Shown here: positions 45,700-58,431 of the stretch, piece after piece
Position numbering within the stretch: position 1 is the first letter of the stretch
Layout of the letters: the number at the start of each line of letters is the position of its first letter
Source of the DNA: Diphasiastrum complanatum
Lineage: Eukaryota > Streptophyta > Lycopodiopsida > Lycopodiales > Lycopodiaceae
NCBI GenBank assembly: GCA_029204225.1
Contig: CM055102.1
Location: forward strand, 33,392,585 to 33,456,584
DNA: 64,000 nucleotides
Direction of reading: 5' to 3'
Position numbers and translations under genes: made by a program
Notes under the pieces: generated by a model
The model's input: only the letters and a program-made list of their open reading frames with translations
Databases searched by the model: none
What the model was told of the DNA's origin: nothing

Positions 45700-47864
45700 T
45701 CGGTGCATTGAAGGCTGCATGCTACAGCCGGTAGCAAGCCTGCTCACGCCCGCTACCTAGTCCATAATGTGTGTGCATGTCTGTGGATTTGGAGGCCCAC
45801 CAAAAATTGTGTGCATGTGTGGGGAATTGGAGGACCACCAAAAATTTGGTGCTCTTGCTCGGGTGCTTTCACATGTGCCTACATCCATTTCAAAACTTGT
45901 AAAAGATATTTGATGCACCAAAAAACTAAAAACTTTGAGGTCCAACAAAAGTTTGGTGGGGCCTGGGGCTGATCAAAATTGAGGCGTGTCATAAGCGCCG
46001 TCGCTTTTGAATGCTGAAAAGGAGTGAGTGCAAGGGTTTTTTCTTCTTTTTTTTGGGGGGGGGGGGGGGGGCGCAGGGGGGTCGTTGTTGCTCTTCGTTG
46101 TTTTTTTTTTCCTGGAAAAGGTTGGCGATGACGACGGTTGCTATGCCATGCCAGATCGGAACTCTTGCCTTCCTTTGGCAGCAGCTGCAGGAGGAGACGA
46201 AGAAGAAGATGGAGGATGGATTCACACTCAGTCTCGCTCGCATGCTCTTAACATACGTACTTTCAATAATTAAGTATTATTACCAGTATTTGTGATCATC
46301 ACACACGGTGTCACACACACACACGCTTTCTCTCTCTGTCTGCTTCAATGGCAGAAACGGTCACCTCAAGATGCTGCGATGAGAGGTTTTCCACATCCCA
46401 AAGATGGAACGTTTTCTAAGGTCTTGCTCTGAAATGCCGTGCAAATGATGAATATAGCTGCACTGGATGGTTTGATCCATGGTGGCGGCTTCGCAAACGG
46501 ATTCAACTTTTTACACGGAATGCACTATGCCAGTTCTCTGCGACCAGCTATGCGACTTTGCGGTTCGAAACTTCCCTAAATGCAAAACCTCGCTCAGTCT
46601 CTGATGTGTTTTTTATGGGATGAGACCTCTTGAATTCTGATGGATGGAGGGAATGTCTTTAATGGGGAGTGGAACAAATTAACAGTTCAGATGGTAAGAC
46701 ACTGACTGTTTCTGTTTTTATCATGTTATCAGATATTTCGTCTATTTTTTATACTCGAGGCTCTCAGTGTAGACGCAATCACAGGCTTATCTAGAGGATC
46801 TCGATAAACCTTCTTGGATAAGCAGCTTCCGCAGGGAGCTGACCAAACAGCCAATCTTGGAGTTGTTAGGAAACATACGGTTGGTAAATTATGATATTGT
46901 TAGAGTCCAAAGGCGTTGCGCTGATTCAAACATAGGTTGGTTGTTATAGAGGGTTTACTTTGCACCTAAGATAAACTTTGATAAAGGAATTCTGTTTTAA
47001 ACACGCTGATGTTTGTGATAACAAACATTTTTGGTGCTGTTTTGTCGATATAAACAGATATGGACTCAGATGAAATGAAAAACCTTTTCAAAGGATGAAA
47101 CGTTCACTTATTTAGGTTTTAAATTTTAGGCATATTGTTTTGTTTTCCCAGTGGTTCGTGGACAACTTATTATGTTCAACTTTAGCGGGCAAGCAATCAA
47201 GTTCTTCTAATAGGTGAGGCACGCTAGCTCCTTAGACTCGTTCTTCTGAGATCTCAAATATTTGTCGGAGTTAATGCTCTCGTGAAAGGTAAGGCGGGAA
47301 TCTATCAGAGATATGACAGTGCCAGGGATCTTGTGGCTTCGGTTAAATGGTCGATTCTGGATGCCTCGAAGTTTATGGCTTAGGTTTACTTTTATAGCTT
47401 CAACTTTTTGTTTAGATGCATCTGCTTTGAAAGTTTGAGTAGTGGATTCGAATCTAGTTTTCCTAGTGCTTTGTAAGTCAGCTACAAACACTCAGCTATG
47501 TATAAATTTATGAGAATACATGAGAATAATTATATAAATTGAACTTGGGGGTCAAGGAATTCATTTCATTCTCTTTGTGCCACAGTGCTAGCCTTTATCA
47601 CAACTGAGTCCCCATTTCACTTCCAGAGAAGTGATATGAACTAAGGAGTTTAATCCATGATTCCATGTATAACTCTTTGAAGGTAGGGCAGACATATTTT
47701 TATTCATGTGGCTTGCACCTCCTCGTCTTGGGAGTTGACGAGAGCAGGTATGTTGTAACATATAGTCTATTTTGTGGAAGATGAAGTTGATGGTTGGAGA
47801 CTTTGTGGGTGGAGTTTACATTGCTAATGATTGCACATTATTTTGTTGCGCGTAGACTTAAACA

Positions 47865-47917
<53 letters not shown>

Positions 47918-49814
47918 TCAAGTGATCAACTATTTAAATAAGTATGGATTTATCCAACTGGCTCTTTTCTTAGATAAGTTCAGAACTCTTCTGCACAAAG
48001 GCATCTCTTTCTAAAGCGAATGTTTCCAAGACGAAGCTAAAGTCTTGCTGGATTTTGTCCATTGCGGAACATGATATTAAAAGAGAAATCACAACGCAGA
48101 TCGAGATCTTTAATAGTTTTCTATGTGCAGGTTTATGAAAAACTTCCCAAAGTGGCATTATGCTCTAAAATAATCTCACAAGAACAACTTTTTGTAACTT
48201 TATTGATCTCGAAGAGAAGTACATTTGAGTAATCATAACATGAGTGATGAGTCTGCTCAACCAACTTTGCATAAAAAGAATGAGGCAACGTACTATCGTC
48301 CTTGACACCCGCCTCATCCATATCCTCCTAATATTGACACATGTTGCATGTAATGACCACATACTTGTGCCATTTGTCAGCAGCCCTTGATACATGGACA
48401 TGACGTGCAAGGCATTACTAAAACCATCTTGCTACCAGCTTTCATGTGGTTCACACACTATAGGATTTTTGGCCCATTGACTGTCAAAATATACTTCTTA
48501 AAAAATTTGTCCAACATACTTGTTTTGAGATCCAATGTACGCATTACATTTTTAAGCATGCAAGCTAGTGATGTAATAATTTACTAGTAAATTGCGCCTT
48601 TCACTTTCTAGACATAATTGTGAAAATTCAATTTGGAAATTATGAGTTTCTATCAACAACATGAAGATAGGTTATCCATATGATTTGAAAATATGTTGAA
48701 TAAACAACTGAAGCACTATAGGTGCATCTAACTATGGATTGGGATAAAATGAGCCACTTTGTAGTTTGTCAACCTTGAGCAAGATGGCATTATGGTTTGA
48801 CTTATGTACATGGCAGATGTGTAGTAGAAGTTGGATGGGAAGCATCTTAGTGGTATTTCAGTGGTGGATGAGTGAGCAATGTGTATATACATGGAATTGT
48901 CTTCCAGGGCCTATAAACTAGTTAATGGGACGATGTTCTTGTCTTCTATGTTCGTAACACCCACCAAATTGACCAAATCATTGTCTTCAAGGTGGCAATA
49001 AATGGAGGTTTTGCATATAACTGCTAAAATGTAGTAATGTAAATGTCGCAAATATACATATGCAAAGGCATATACTGAAGATGTTGCTAGAGCAGTTCTT
49101 GGTATTATCAACTCGTGGGGATCATAGAGATTAAATATGGATGGTTGAGCCAAACTCGAGCAAAGCAAAAATAATGCTTTTTTGGTATTATCAACTCGTG
49201 GGATAATAGAGAATTGAACTTGGGTAGGCCAGCCAACCTCAAGCATGATACACCAACTTAGCACGTGTGGGAAGAGAAAGCATAAATTTTGAAAAGCCTC
49301 AACATGAATGAATTATGGCATGTCATGTACATGTATAAGCTTGATGAGTGAAGTAGGCATGAGGGAACTGAAAGGCATCACTAAGATTCCAAGCTATTCA
49401 AAAGCCCCAATCAAGTAGAGTAGCTTGAATAGGGATTGGAGCAATTGCATCCCAAGTTAGTAATACAAACCAGAATGCCAAACAATAACAATAATTGGAT
49501 TTGGTGGTATGCAATGATCCAGAGTTATTCGTATACCATGAATGGTAATCATTCTTGGTATAAACTTGATCAAATCCATTCCAGGTTAGTTGGCAAGACC
49601 AATAATGCCATGTAGCAGAAATAGGTAAAGAATCGTCAAATGCATGAAATGTAGTAGCAAAATTTGTTGGCTTGATAACTCCAATGAGAGACCCATAAAC
49701 AAGATTCTAATAATGAAGAACATGCAAATTGAACCTCAAGACATAGACATTATAGCTAAAGCATTTACCATACAATGACAAGAGACATGCGTCCACTGGA
49801 TTGAGTCCAAGGCT
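45700..49814. other. Long spacer without a recognised gene, several small repeats
   Basis: Contains a ~60-bp direct duplication (45767-45860, GTGTGCATGT...GGATTTGGAGG.CCACCAAAAATT), a G17 run (46055-46071), (AC)n near 46310, (CT)n at 47873-47912, and a diverged ~100-bp tandem duplication at 49095-49250 around GGTATTATCAACTCGTGGG. Short frames such as 48133-48321 (minus) and 48387-48587 (plus) match nothing known. A real but unrecognised exon cannot be excluded. Confidence 0.35.
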
Positions 49815-50534
49815 ATGGCTATGGCAAAGAGTTATACTCTTGAGAACTGTACCTATCAGGAATTTGAGAAAGGCGATTGGGTGTATTTACTAGTCCCTTC
49901 GAAGTCAAAGGTGCTACGCACAAGAAAGTGTGCCAAGTTATCTCCTAGAGGCACCACCCCTGTGCCCCATCGTGGACTAGTGACATACGTGGTCACCCAG
50001 CGTAACTGCCAACTAGCTGCTCGTCCAACAGAGGCATCTTTGCTGCTGACGGCTAGGGTCCATACAGTCAACTCCGCCTACTTACATTGTATCAGGCGGT
50101 CACATCGGGTCATTGCCTGTGACGCATGGGACCCAACTGGTCCCCTTGTGTCCATCCCAGTTATTGGCCCTCTCCAATCCTCTGGCCCTTGGCCCCTAGT
50201 AAGTAGTCGTGCTGGGATTATGTCAGAGCCCGACTGGCATATAACAAGTGATGTTTCTTATAACTTAGGTTTGCTTGAAACTTGTAAAGTGCAGATTGAA
50301 ACGGGAAATAACTTGTTGTTTGATGGTTTGTTTGCATTCCAGGAGCATGAAGAAGTAACCCATAGGTCGGCGATGGTATTGGATAGGCGGGAGGGGTGTT
50401 TACGCAATCGTCTGATTCGTGAGTACTTGGTCGCTTGGCATGGCAGGCCTCTTTTTGACACTACCTGGGAGACCGTGCACAGTCTGTGCGCACAGTACCC
50501 TAGCTTCACGATGTTACCTAAGGGGGGGAAGGGA
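49815..50534 (+). pseudogene. Ty3/gypsy (chromovirus-type) polyprotein C-terminus
   Basis: One open frame. It begins in the integrase C-terminal region (FEKGDWVYLLVPSKSK, the GPY/SH3-like barrel found in gypsy elements) and passes a Pro/Ser-rich spacer. It ends with a chromodomain-like stretch (MVLDRREGCLRNRLIREYLV, AWHGRPLFDTTWE). The chromodomain would target integration to marked chromatin. The frame continues past 50534 into the LTR. No RT or integrase core precedes it, so only the tail of the element remains. Confidence 0.8.
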
Positions 50535-51209
50535 TGTTACAGCTTTCACTCCTGTTTCGGTTGTTTACTATTTTATGTACAGATGTACTTTTGTAAATAA
50601 AGAAATGGCTAGGTCACCAGCCTGTGGTGACCTTTGTAACATAAATGTAAATAAAACTGTTAATAAAGCTTTTGAGCCTCTTAGTCACATATTACTTTGG
50701 TGTAGAGTATTGGGTCATTAATTTGGGTAATGGGTCATTAATTAGGAGTGGCTGCACTGCCCTCCTAAAATGTAGGAGTTGATTAGTCAACATGACACGT
50801 GTCATATGCTCACTGGGACACTTGGTTCAGTGAATGAGTGACACATGTCAGGGTTGACCGATCAAACATGCCACGTGTCACATGCTCACTGCGACACTTG
50901 GTCCAGTGAATGAGTGACACATGTTAGCCTACTCACTTGCCTATGTGTCAGGGTACTAAGTGGCAAGTGTCAACTGTGCATGGAGTTGGCCATGTGTCAA
51001 CGTTAGGAGCATAAGTGAGCCTAGAGAGAGACATTCCTCATCATAATCTATGCAGCAAAGGTTGGGAGGAGATAAGGCAGCCAGCTCCACCATGTTTCAT
51101 GCTTTCTGATGTTTGTACATTCAGAAAAATCGATAGGGATCGAGGTTTTAAATTGCTACGCGCATGATATGCTAGGTTTTGAGTGAAGTTTCAGATTGGG
51201 AGTCTGACA
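50535..51209 (+). mobile_element. LTR of the gypsy tail (right end uncertain)
   Basis: A polypurine tract AAGGGGGGGAAGGGA (50520-50534) is followed by TGTTACAGC..., the start of a gypsy-type LTR. A possible end is GTCTGACA at 51209, but there is no second copy to confirm it. It contains a ~78-bp tandem repeat with ACACGTGT/CCACGTGTC motifs (50781-50926). Confidence 0.6.
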
Positions 51210-51657
51210 AGTAATAGATTTATAACACATATCTGTCAACGCTGATGACCGTGGCACGTGCAAGAGTGAGGCTGCTCTCCCAGTCTATCCATAAACTCAT
51301 AGAGAAGCCCTAATGTGCTATCCTCTCTGTCTGTAAGGCGTAGCACATTATAGAGAGGTTGTAGCCCAATGACAATAGATCGTGCCTCATCTCAGAAAAA
51401 TGATGATAACAAAATCACCTCAAATCTCTTTGATCTAGGCTGTCTCGATGGCCCCCACTGATCCCACTGGTTGGAAACAACCATTTTCCACAGCTTGCAT
51501 GTACTTTCAAAAGTCACTCCAGAACGATAAAAATGTATTCAAACTTGTTAAGATTTTTGAAACATAAAACCAACTATAGTGACTAGTCTATCTGTCACAT
51601 AGTGGACCATGATAAAACTTAAAGGCATGAGCAATAATAAAAAGCATATTAAGCAAA

Positions 51658-52110
51658 TTAATGTACTAACCTGGTAGGGGCAGGCCTCAACAAGCTAGAA
51701 TGAGACCTAAACATGGCAAGTACACTAGGTCTCTTGATGAACCATGCTTTGTCTACAACCTCCTTGACCCAAGCCAATTTTTGTGATATCGTCACACAAA
51801 AGGTCAAGGAAATGTATATTACATGGTGTCCAAAAAATCCCAGGATACTCCCCATGGCAACACAATCGCAAGCGTTGTCAGTGACAACTTCTTTAATCAG
51901 TTCAAGCCAAATTCCAAATGTAAGTCAAGAGTCAATACACGAATTAAGTTCAAGCTCAAGCTTCTAACTTCCTATTAGTTTAGTAAATTGTTTAAACTTT
52001 ATACTTGGACAATGTTCTCTTTCCCAACATCCTCAATGGCCTGTCTAATATACTTAAGCAATTTACGGCCATCTAGCACCAAACCTGGTGCAAAGGTGTC
52101 AGTCAATCAA
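51658..52110 (-). pseudogene. hAT transposase fragment with an intron
   Basis: The minus strand reads FAPGLVLDGRKLLKYIRQAI and DVGKENIVQ (about 52010-52110). After a gap that starts with GTATAAAG it resumes VVTDNACDCVAMG (51860-51900), then WVKEVVDKAWFIKRPSVLAM and SLLRPAPTR (51658-51855). The order matches the DUF659/hAT core of plant hAT transposases (...ENVVQVVTDNA...). The ~105-bp gap may be an intron or an insertion. No terminal repeats were found. Inactive relic. Confidence 0.7.
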
Positions 52111-54244
52111 TCTCAAAAACATGGTTCCCATGCAAGAAGACACCAATATATTGACAATGTGGCATCTTCTAGTATCCGTCCAGCCATCTTATATGATCGT
52201 GCATCCAAAACTAAAACAAAATTTATGGTAAAAGCATGAATGTTCAATGGACAATGGACAATGTTCAATGTTGAATGGACACTGGAAAGCATTGAAACTT
52301 TGAATAAAAAGATGGATGATAAGCGATTGCTGGAAAGCTGCCACATCCATATCCCTACCTCATACTATAGGTCTCCTGGTACTCATGTTTGCTTGAGAAG
52401 GATTGGGGGCATCGGGGGAGAGTGTAAATGTATCTCGACAAGCAGTGGGAACGGGTTGTAATGTGGATGCTTCCATTGAATCTTCCATTGCCAAGGCCCA
52501 AGCCCCAAATTCCAATTTTATGAGTTACAATTTACAAATCACAATTGGCAATGACTTAAGGGTTTAGGGTTGAGATTCATAAAATTCAATTGCAAACTTG
52601 AAACAATTTCAAAGAACTACACGTTTATAAGTGTCAAGTTTGAACCTCGAGGCTTGAATGCACAAGTTACAAAAGCATAACACTGTTCAATGTTGAGCAT
52701 TCAGTGTTCATCTGGGGTGGCTGAAGCAGCATCGCTCGATGCCAGGTCTCGCCGTAGTGATGGCGGTGCATGTGCACATACAACTATCTCAAAACCTCAT
52801 AGCCCCATAAGGTGTGCCTTAATTCGAACTGGCCCACCGGAGTAGATATTCCCGTATTACTTGCAAGTCCACTTTTGTGTTCCTGATGTGCCATATCCTG
52901 ACACCAACGTCACATGATCCCATAGAGGATCCCGTATTCTCGGCATCCCTCTCAAGTCTGAGGTACCTCTCAACATATAAGCCGACGCAATTATCAGAGT
53001 CCAAAGTCCAGATTAATCTAAACAAATGAGTAATTTGAATCGATTATCAGACTAATCTCAAACTTCAATGTCTTAACATAATTTCAAAATTCACACACTT
53101 TCAAACACATTCAAATTTCACATTCACACACACAAATTTAAAATTACACATTTACACACACAAAGCTCACACACACTCAAATAATATACACAGTCAAGTT
53201 CCTTAGGTAGATTTTTTATTTTTATTCTTGGTTGATCGTTCTTGGCTATCTGCGGCCCGCCGTTCCTCTTTGATCATTCCTTCAGATACACATGTATCGC
53301 TCTTCAAATACACGTATAAATTGTTGTTCAAATATACATTAAAACACTCGAGGTAATTCCTCAAAAAGTTCAGAAATTAAAGAGATCCAACTATCCAGAT
53401 AAGCTACAACACAAATCAGCAAAAGGATTCATTCAGAAGGGTAGAATGATCTTCAATCTTAGTGAAGGAATTGGAGATCAACATGATCAATTGTTTCTTA
53501 CACACCAGATTCAAAAACTTATCAAATCCAAGATACTTCATCCTATAAGATCAAGCTCTTTTGTTCATTTTTGATGGGCCATTCATGTCTGATTGGTCAT
53601 CTCAAAAGTAAAGGAATTTTTGTCACTGGGGCTCTACAAGAGTTACTAAGAAAGATTGACCAAAAGCATTTTTACGATGTTTTTCAATTGTAGATCTAAC
53701 TTTATTTTGGATAATTATTTGATAGGTCGATTGTTGAAGTTATTGGTGATCTAGTGAGAATCTAATATTCAAGTCCAACAACACAATATTAGTGTTTGAT
53801 TTGTGCTGTTCTCTTGTACATCCTCGTTTTATATGTGGCAATTGAAATTGAACTCTTGACCTTTCTCAGCAGTGGGTGCGAGGTTAGAACAGGTTGCAGA
53901 CAGAAGGGCTGTAGAAGATAAAACTCCTGGATAACTCAGTATATTGGATTGTTGTGAAATGACGTGATTTCACCCTCATTTGTGTTTCCTTCTATAACTT
54001 CTCAAAAACAATGGAGTAGCCAATAGGTTCCATGTCGAACTAAAAATGCTCAAGAACAAGTTCGAGGCAATTTTCGAATTAAATTCAACTACTACTTTTT
54101 TAAAGCTAACCAATCTTCATTGTTGATCAAATTAAAACCGTAGCTTTAAATGTCGTTGATTGCCATGATCCAAATGTGATTAAAGAATTTCAAAAAAATA
54201 TCATCATCTATGTCAATACACCTAAATTATTATCCTCGTGGCAG
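52111..54244. other. Spacer without a recognised gene
   Basis: Upstream hAT sequence may fade out by about 52250. 52240-52290 has short TGTTCAATGGACAA repeats. 53080-53190 is CA-rich (ACACACACAAATTTAAAATT-type words). A minus-strand 68-codon frame (52819-53025) is unrecognised. Confidence 0.35.
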
Positions 54245-57200
54245 TGTTAGAGTTAATGTTTACATTAGTACCCCTAATGTTATCATTTAGGATTTTAATT
54301 AGTGTTAGTTTGGCCATGCCAACGTGCTATTATAGGGGCCATTACTATTTATAGTAAGTCATATTTTCGGGTCATTATTATTTATAGTAAATTCGTTTTT
54401 TAGTCATATATGTAGGTGGGCGCCCTACTACTAGAATAGGATTTGCTTTTATCACTTAGAAATTCATCTCGGGTGTTTACCCATTATAGGTAGTAATTAT
54501 AGCAATTAGCTTTTTGTCTTTTGCTATTTGCTTTATGCTTTTTACCTTACACATAGTTTAGAGAAAGTATATATGTAGGCTGGCGCCCTACCTCAATTGT
54601 AATGGGACATAGTTGGAGTGCATCTCTTCATCATTGTTCTCTCTCATGTGTATGACTATTGTCTAACAACAATAGGAATCTTGTCTTGGGTTACTTGTAT
54701 GATCAAGTCGGTTTTCTAACATGGTATCAGAGCGTGGTTCAATATTCGAAAGAACAAGGAGGTACTCCAACAAACGGAATCAATTCACAAGGAATTGATT
54801 TGGCCATCATCTTCAAGGAGAAAAACAGGTGCAGGTGGTGTCCCTAGCCAGCTCTCAAGTTTGATCTTCAACTACAACGGTGGTAACTTTGTCGGAGAAG
54901 ATCCAGTGTACAAGGAAAGAGCTGAGCTCCAAGAAGGAGATTATGGAATCTCCCTCAGATTTCAGGATCAGATCTGATTGCTGATTGCAGATCAGCTTGT
55001 TGCTTGAGGTCGCAAATTTGCAAGTCATTTCTGGAATTATTCGCTACTGATCAGAAGGAAGATCACTGGAATAGTTCACTAAAAAACAGCAGGTTAGATT
55101 GCTGGAAAACAACAGATCAGATCGTGGGGAAGACAGTAGGTCAGATCACTGAAGGACAGGTTAGATCGCTGGAAGACAGCAGGGTAGATAGCTGGATTGC
55201 TAAAAATCAGACCTGCTACAATACAAGACAGTTGCTGGAAAGAGAATATATAGTCACTAAAGAGAGAGAAGCTACAACGCAGATCTGGAAAGGAGAGAGA
55301 ACTGAGTGCATCCATGCATCATGCATCAGAAAAGGCCAAGCAAACTAGGAATAGCTGAATTCATTGAAGAGGTCATTCAAGTGGGCGATTCAGAGGTCCG
55401 AATCGGCTATCAAAGAGCTGTGACCCACTATGGAAGAGAGCAGATGCAGGATCGATTCATAGCCAGGTCTCTTCTGGTTGTTCACCATAGCGAAAACCAA
55501 CGAAGGAAGAAGAAGAGGGGCTGGAGATGGTCGCGACCAGCCCGTGCGGCAAACTAGAATCTGTCTATAGTGCATGGAAGTGTCTTGTACACGCAGGAGG
55601 TGGATTCATTTCACAGGATTAAGAAGAACCGCTCGATCAAGAAGATTGTTGATGGACGGTTGAGATCACATGCAGTAAAAGCGATGTGGGCCATTCGCTT
55701 TTGAAACACCATGGGATTTGATTGAAGAGGGCCTTTGAAAAGATGAAAGGCAGTTTGTGAAGAATTTTCTTTAAAAATCTTCATAGAGAAATCCAAGATT
55801 GGACCCGACTGGTGAATTTGGAATTGAAGGGCAGGAGTTCTTTATAATGAAGAAACAGTTCATTTTTGAACTTATTTCCTAAGGCCACTTTGGAAGGGCC
55901 TAACTTTGGCCAAAAGAGGGCTTTTGGGGTCAAATAAAGGCCAAATTGAAGCTATTTGTATGCAAGTGAAAGTATAGCAAGACAATCACATACAAGTGGG
56001 AGTTTATCACATGCAAGTTGAGGATGACTACATGCAAGGAAGCATGGAAATACACAGATTGCTAGGATGCAATGGTGAACCTTGATGCATGCTGAGGGAG
56101 GTCTCAGGAGTAAGGATTAGCAATACAACTAGGAGTTGTTTACAATCAGGTGCAAGGTGAAGAAGGGATTCACAAGAGTAATCAGAACAAGGTTCGTCAC
56201 AAAATGGAAGGGTTAACTCACAGGGAAAGGAAACTCTACATGAAACAAAAGAGATGGTAGGGGAAGACAATCAGCGATCAAGGTGATGCTTAAGCTGCAA
56301 AAAGTGGCTACCAACAAGCATACTGAAGGAAGGTCAACTTTAAAGGTTCTAAGATTGACAAGGTTTTCTCGAGGTTGGAATCGACAAAGGTGCAAACTCT
56401 TAAGAGGGAGTTGCATGAGAAGTATAGACTATGAGTCTACATAGGTAAATCGATATTCAAGGGGATGTTTTCACAGTTTCTTATCATGGTGGCAAATGAT
56501 AAGTTCATTGTTACAAGTGATAGGTGTGGCAAGCTGTGTGGTCGACATTCTATGTTGTGTCGGTTTGGTTTCTATTCAAGTCATAGTAACTTGGTTATGT
56601 TGTAGAAACTTTCTTGTCTATCTGAACTAGTATCACTTCAGATTTATGAGTAATTTAAGTGATTGCTTGTTGTGGTTGTCATGTAATTCTTGGATACCAT
56701 CCAAGTCATAGTTGATTGTTCATGTGGTGGTACTAAGTGAGATCAATTCTATTTTGAGTTGGAGAAAAGTTCTAGAATCTATCCAAGTTTATGTTCTGTC
56801 ATGTGGTAGATTCTGTTATAAGATTGGGAAGCCATTAGCCGTTGAAAATCAACAGTACAGGTTGCTGTTTAGCTTCAAGAAAACAACATGGTTGAAGATG
56901 GACGTACACCAAGTTTGCATATGACAAAGTGTTAGAATAAATATCATGATGAAATGCTTTCTAGGTTGGAAAGTTGTTTGGTGCAAGTGACTCTGTGTGT
57001 GAGATAGAGGTAGGAGATTCCATGGAAAAGATCATGTCAAGTACTTTGTGTGAGAAAGTATTTGTAGGAGAGTATCAGTTACTTTGTGTGAGGAAGTATT
57101 GTATACATTTATCTTTCTATTGGGGATGCTCTTTTACTTGCATATTTGGTTTGGTTCATGGATGATATACTATTCTATTTGGAGAGAGTGGTTGGAATGC

Positions 57201-58303
57201 AAACATGAAGTGTACATCCAGGGGGAGTAGTTCAACCAAAGTCCATCAAGTTCATCACAAGTGGTAACTTAACCAGGAGAATTGAAATGGGTTCAATTCA
57301 AGGAATCGACACAAGTTGAGCCAACTACTTATGAAGTACAGGTTTCTAAAGTGGGTGTTGATATATGAGATTTGATGTTGACATTTGTAGATCTAATTCC
57401 TACTTATGGTTATCATGATGATGTTACTGTAATCAAAGAGGATTATTTTTTCTTTATGAATGTTGGGGAGATCCTTACATTTGTGGTAGCTTGAAAGATG
57501 TTCAAAGAGACCAAGGGAGTCAATCTTCAAGCAAAAGGCAAACTCATGGTGGTCACACATATACTAAAGAGACATGAAGACTAAAGCAAGACATTGAGAA
57601 GTCATATGAAGCAGGTTCATATGAAAAGGATCGACATTCAAAGGAAATTCTACATCATCATACGAAGAAAGTTCTACATCGAGTAATGAAGACATTGAGA
57701 TCAGAGTTGATCATGAATTCTAGATCAGAATTGAGGATCTTCATTACATGGGCTTCATGGAAGATACACATTCATACTTTTGTTATGCATAGTTCTAGAC
57801 AATGTAAACATTAAGGGGGAGTGTTAGAGTTAATGTTTACTAATAACATTAGTAACCCTAATGTTATCATTTAGGATTTCAATAAGTGTTAGTTTGGCCA
57901 TGCTTGCGTGCTATTATAGGGGCCATTACTATTTATAGTAAGTCATATTTTAGGTTCATTACTATTTATAGTAAATTCGTTTTCTAGCCATACATGTAGG
58001 TGGGCGCTCTACTACTAGAATAGGATTTGCTTTTATCACTTAGAAATTCATCTTGGGTGTTTACCCAATATAGGTAGTAATTATAGCAATTAGCTTTTTG
58101 TCTTTTGCTATTTGCTTTATGCTTTTTACCTTACACATAGTTTAGAGAAATATTTAGGCTGGCGCCCTACCTCAATTGTAATAGGACATAGTTGGAGTAC
58201 ATCTCTTCATCATTGTTGTTCTCTCTCATGTGTATGACTATTGTTTAACAACAATAGGAATCTTGTCTTGGGTTACTTGTATGATCAAGTCGGTTTTCTA
58301 ATA
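54245..58303 (+). mobile_element. LTR retrotransposon H lacking recognisable gag-pol
   Basis: Two LTRs, 54245-54721 (477 bp) and 57822-58303 (482 bp), start TGTTAGAGTTAATGTTTAC and end TTTTCTAACA (left) or TTTTCTAATA (right, last C now T). A primer site TGGTATCAGAGC (54722-54733) and polypurine tract TTAAGGGGGAG (57811-57821) are in place. The flanks GGCAG (54240-54244) and GGTAG (58304-58308) fit a 5-bp target duplication with one C-to-T change. The 3.1-kb interior has no recognisable capsid, RT or integrase, so the element would have depended on another element's enzymes. Confidence 0.9.
54734..57810 (+). other. Interior of element H
   Basis: It has only short frames. 55040-55240 contains a loose repeat of GATC(A/G)CTGGAA..ACAGCAGGT words, which translates as a 114-codon frame (55004-55348) of no known family. 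At 57155-57195 a possible RT relic reads FMDDILFY, but nothing around it supports this. It may be a heavily decayed Copia interior or a captured non-coding sequence. Confidence 0.45.
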
Positions 58304-58431
58304 GGTAGCACTGCAATTTGGGTTTTACTTTGAAAATGATCCATATTGTTTTTCCCACAATTGTTCATGGTCCTTGGTCATGATTTGCCAAGCTTGTGAT
58401 TTGATCAACAAGTCTTCATGTTGATACAAAC

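Noticed and set aside
46011-46295. Plus-strand exon near the G17 run (VAMPCQIGTLAFLWQQLQEE)
   Set aside because: Open frame passes through a homopolymer and has no recognised domain or splice support.
57150-57200. Reverse transcriptase motif FMDDILFY inside element H
   Set aside because: No flanking RT sequence in any frame; eight residues can arise by chance.
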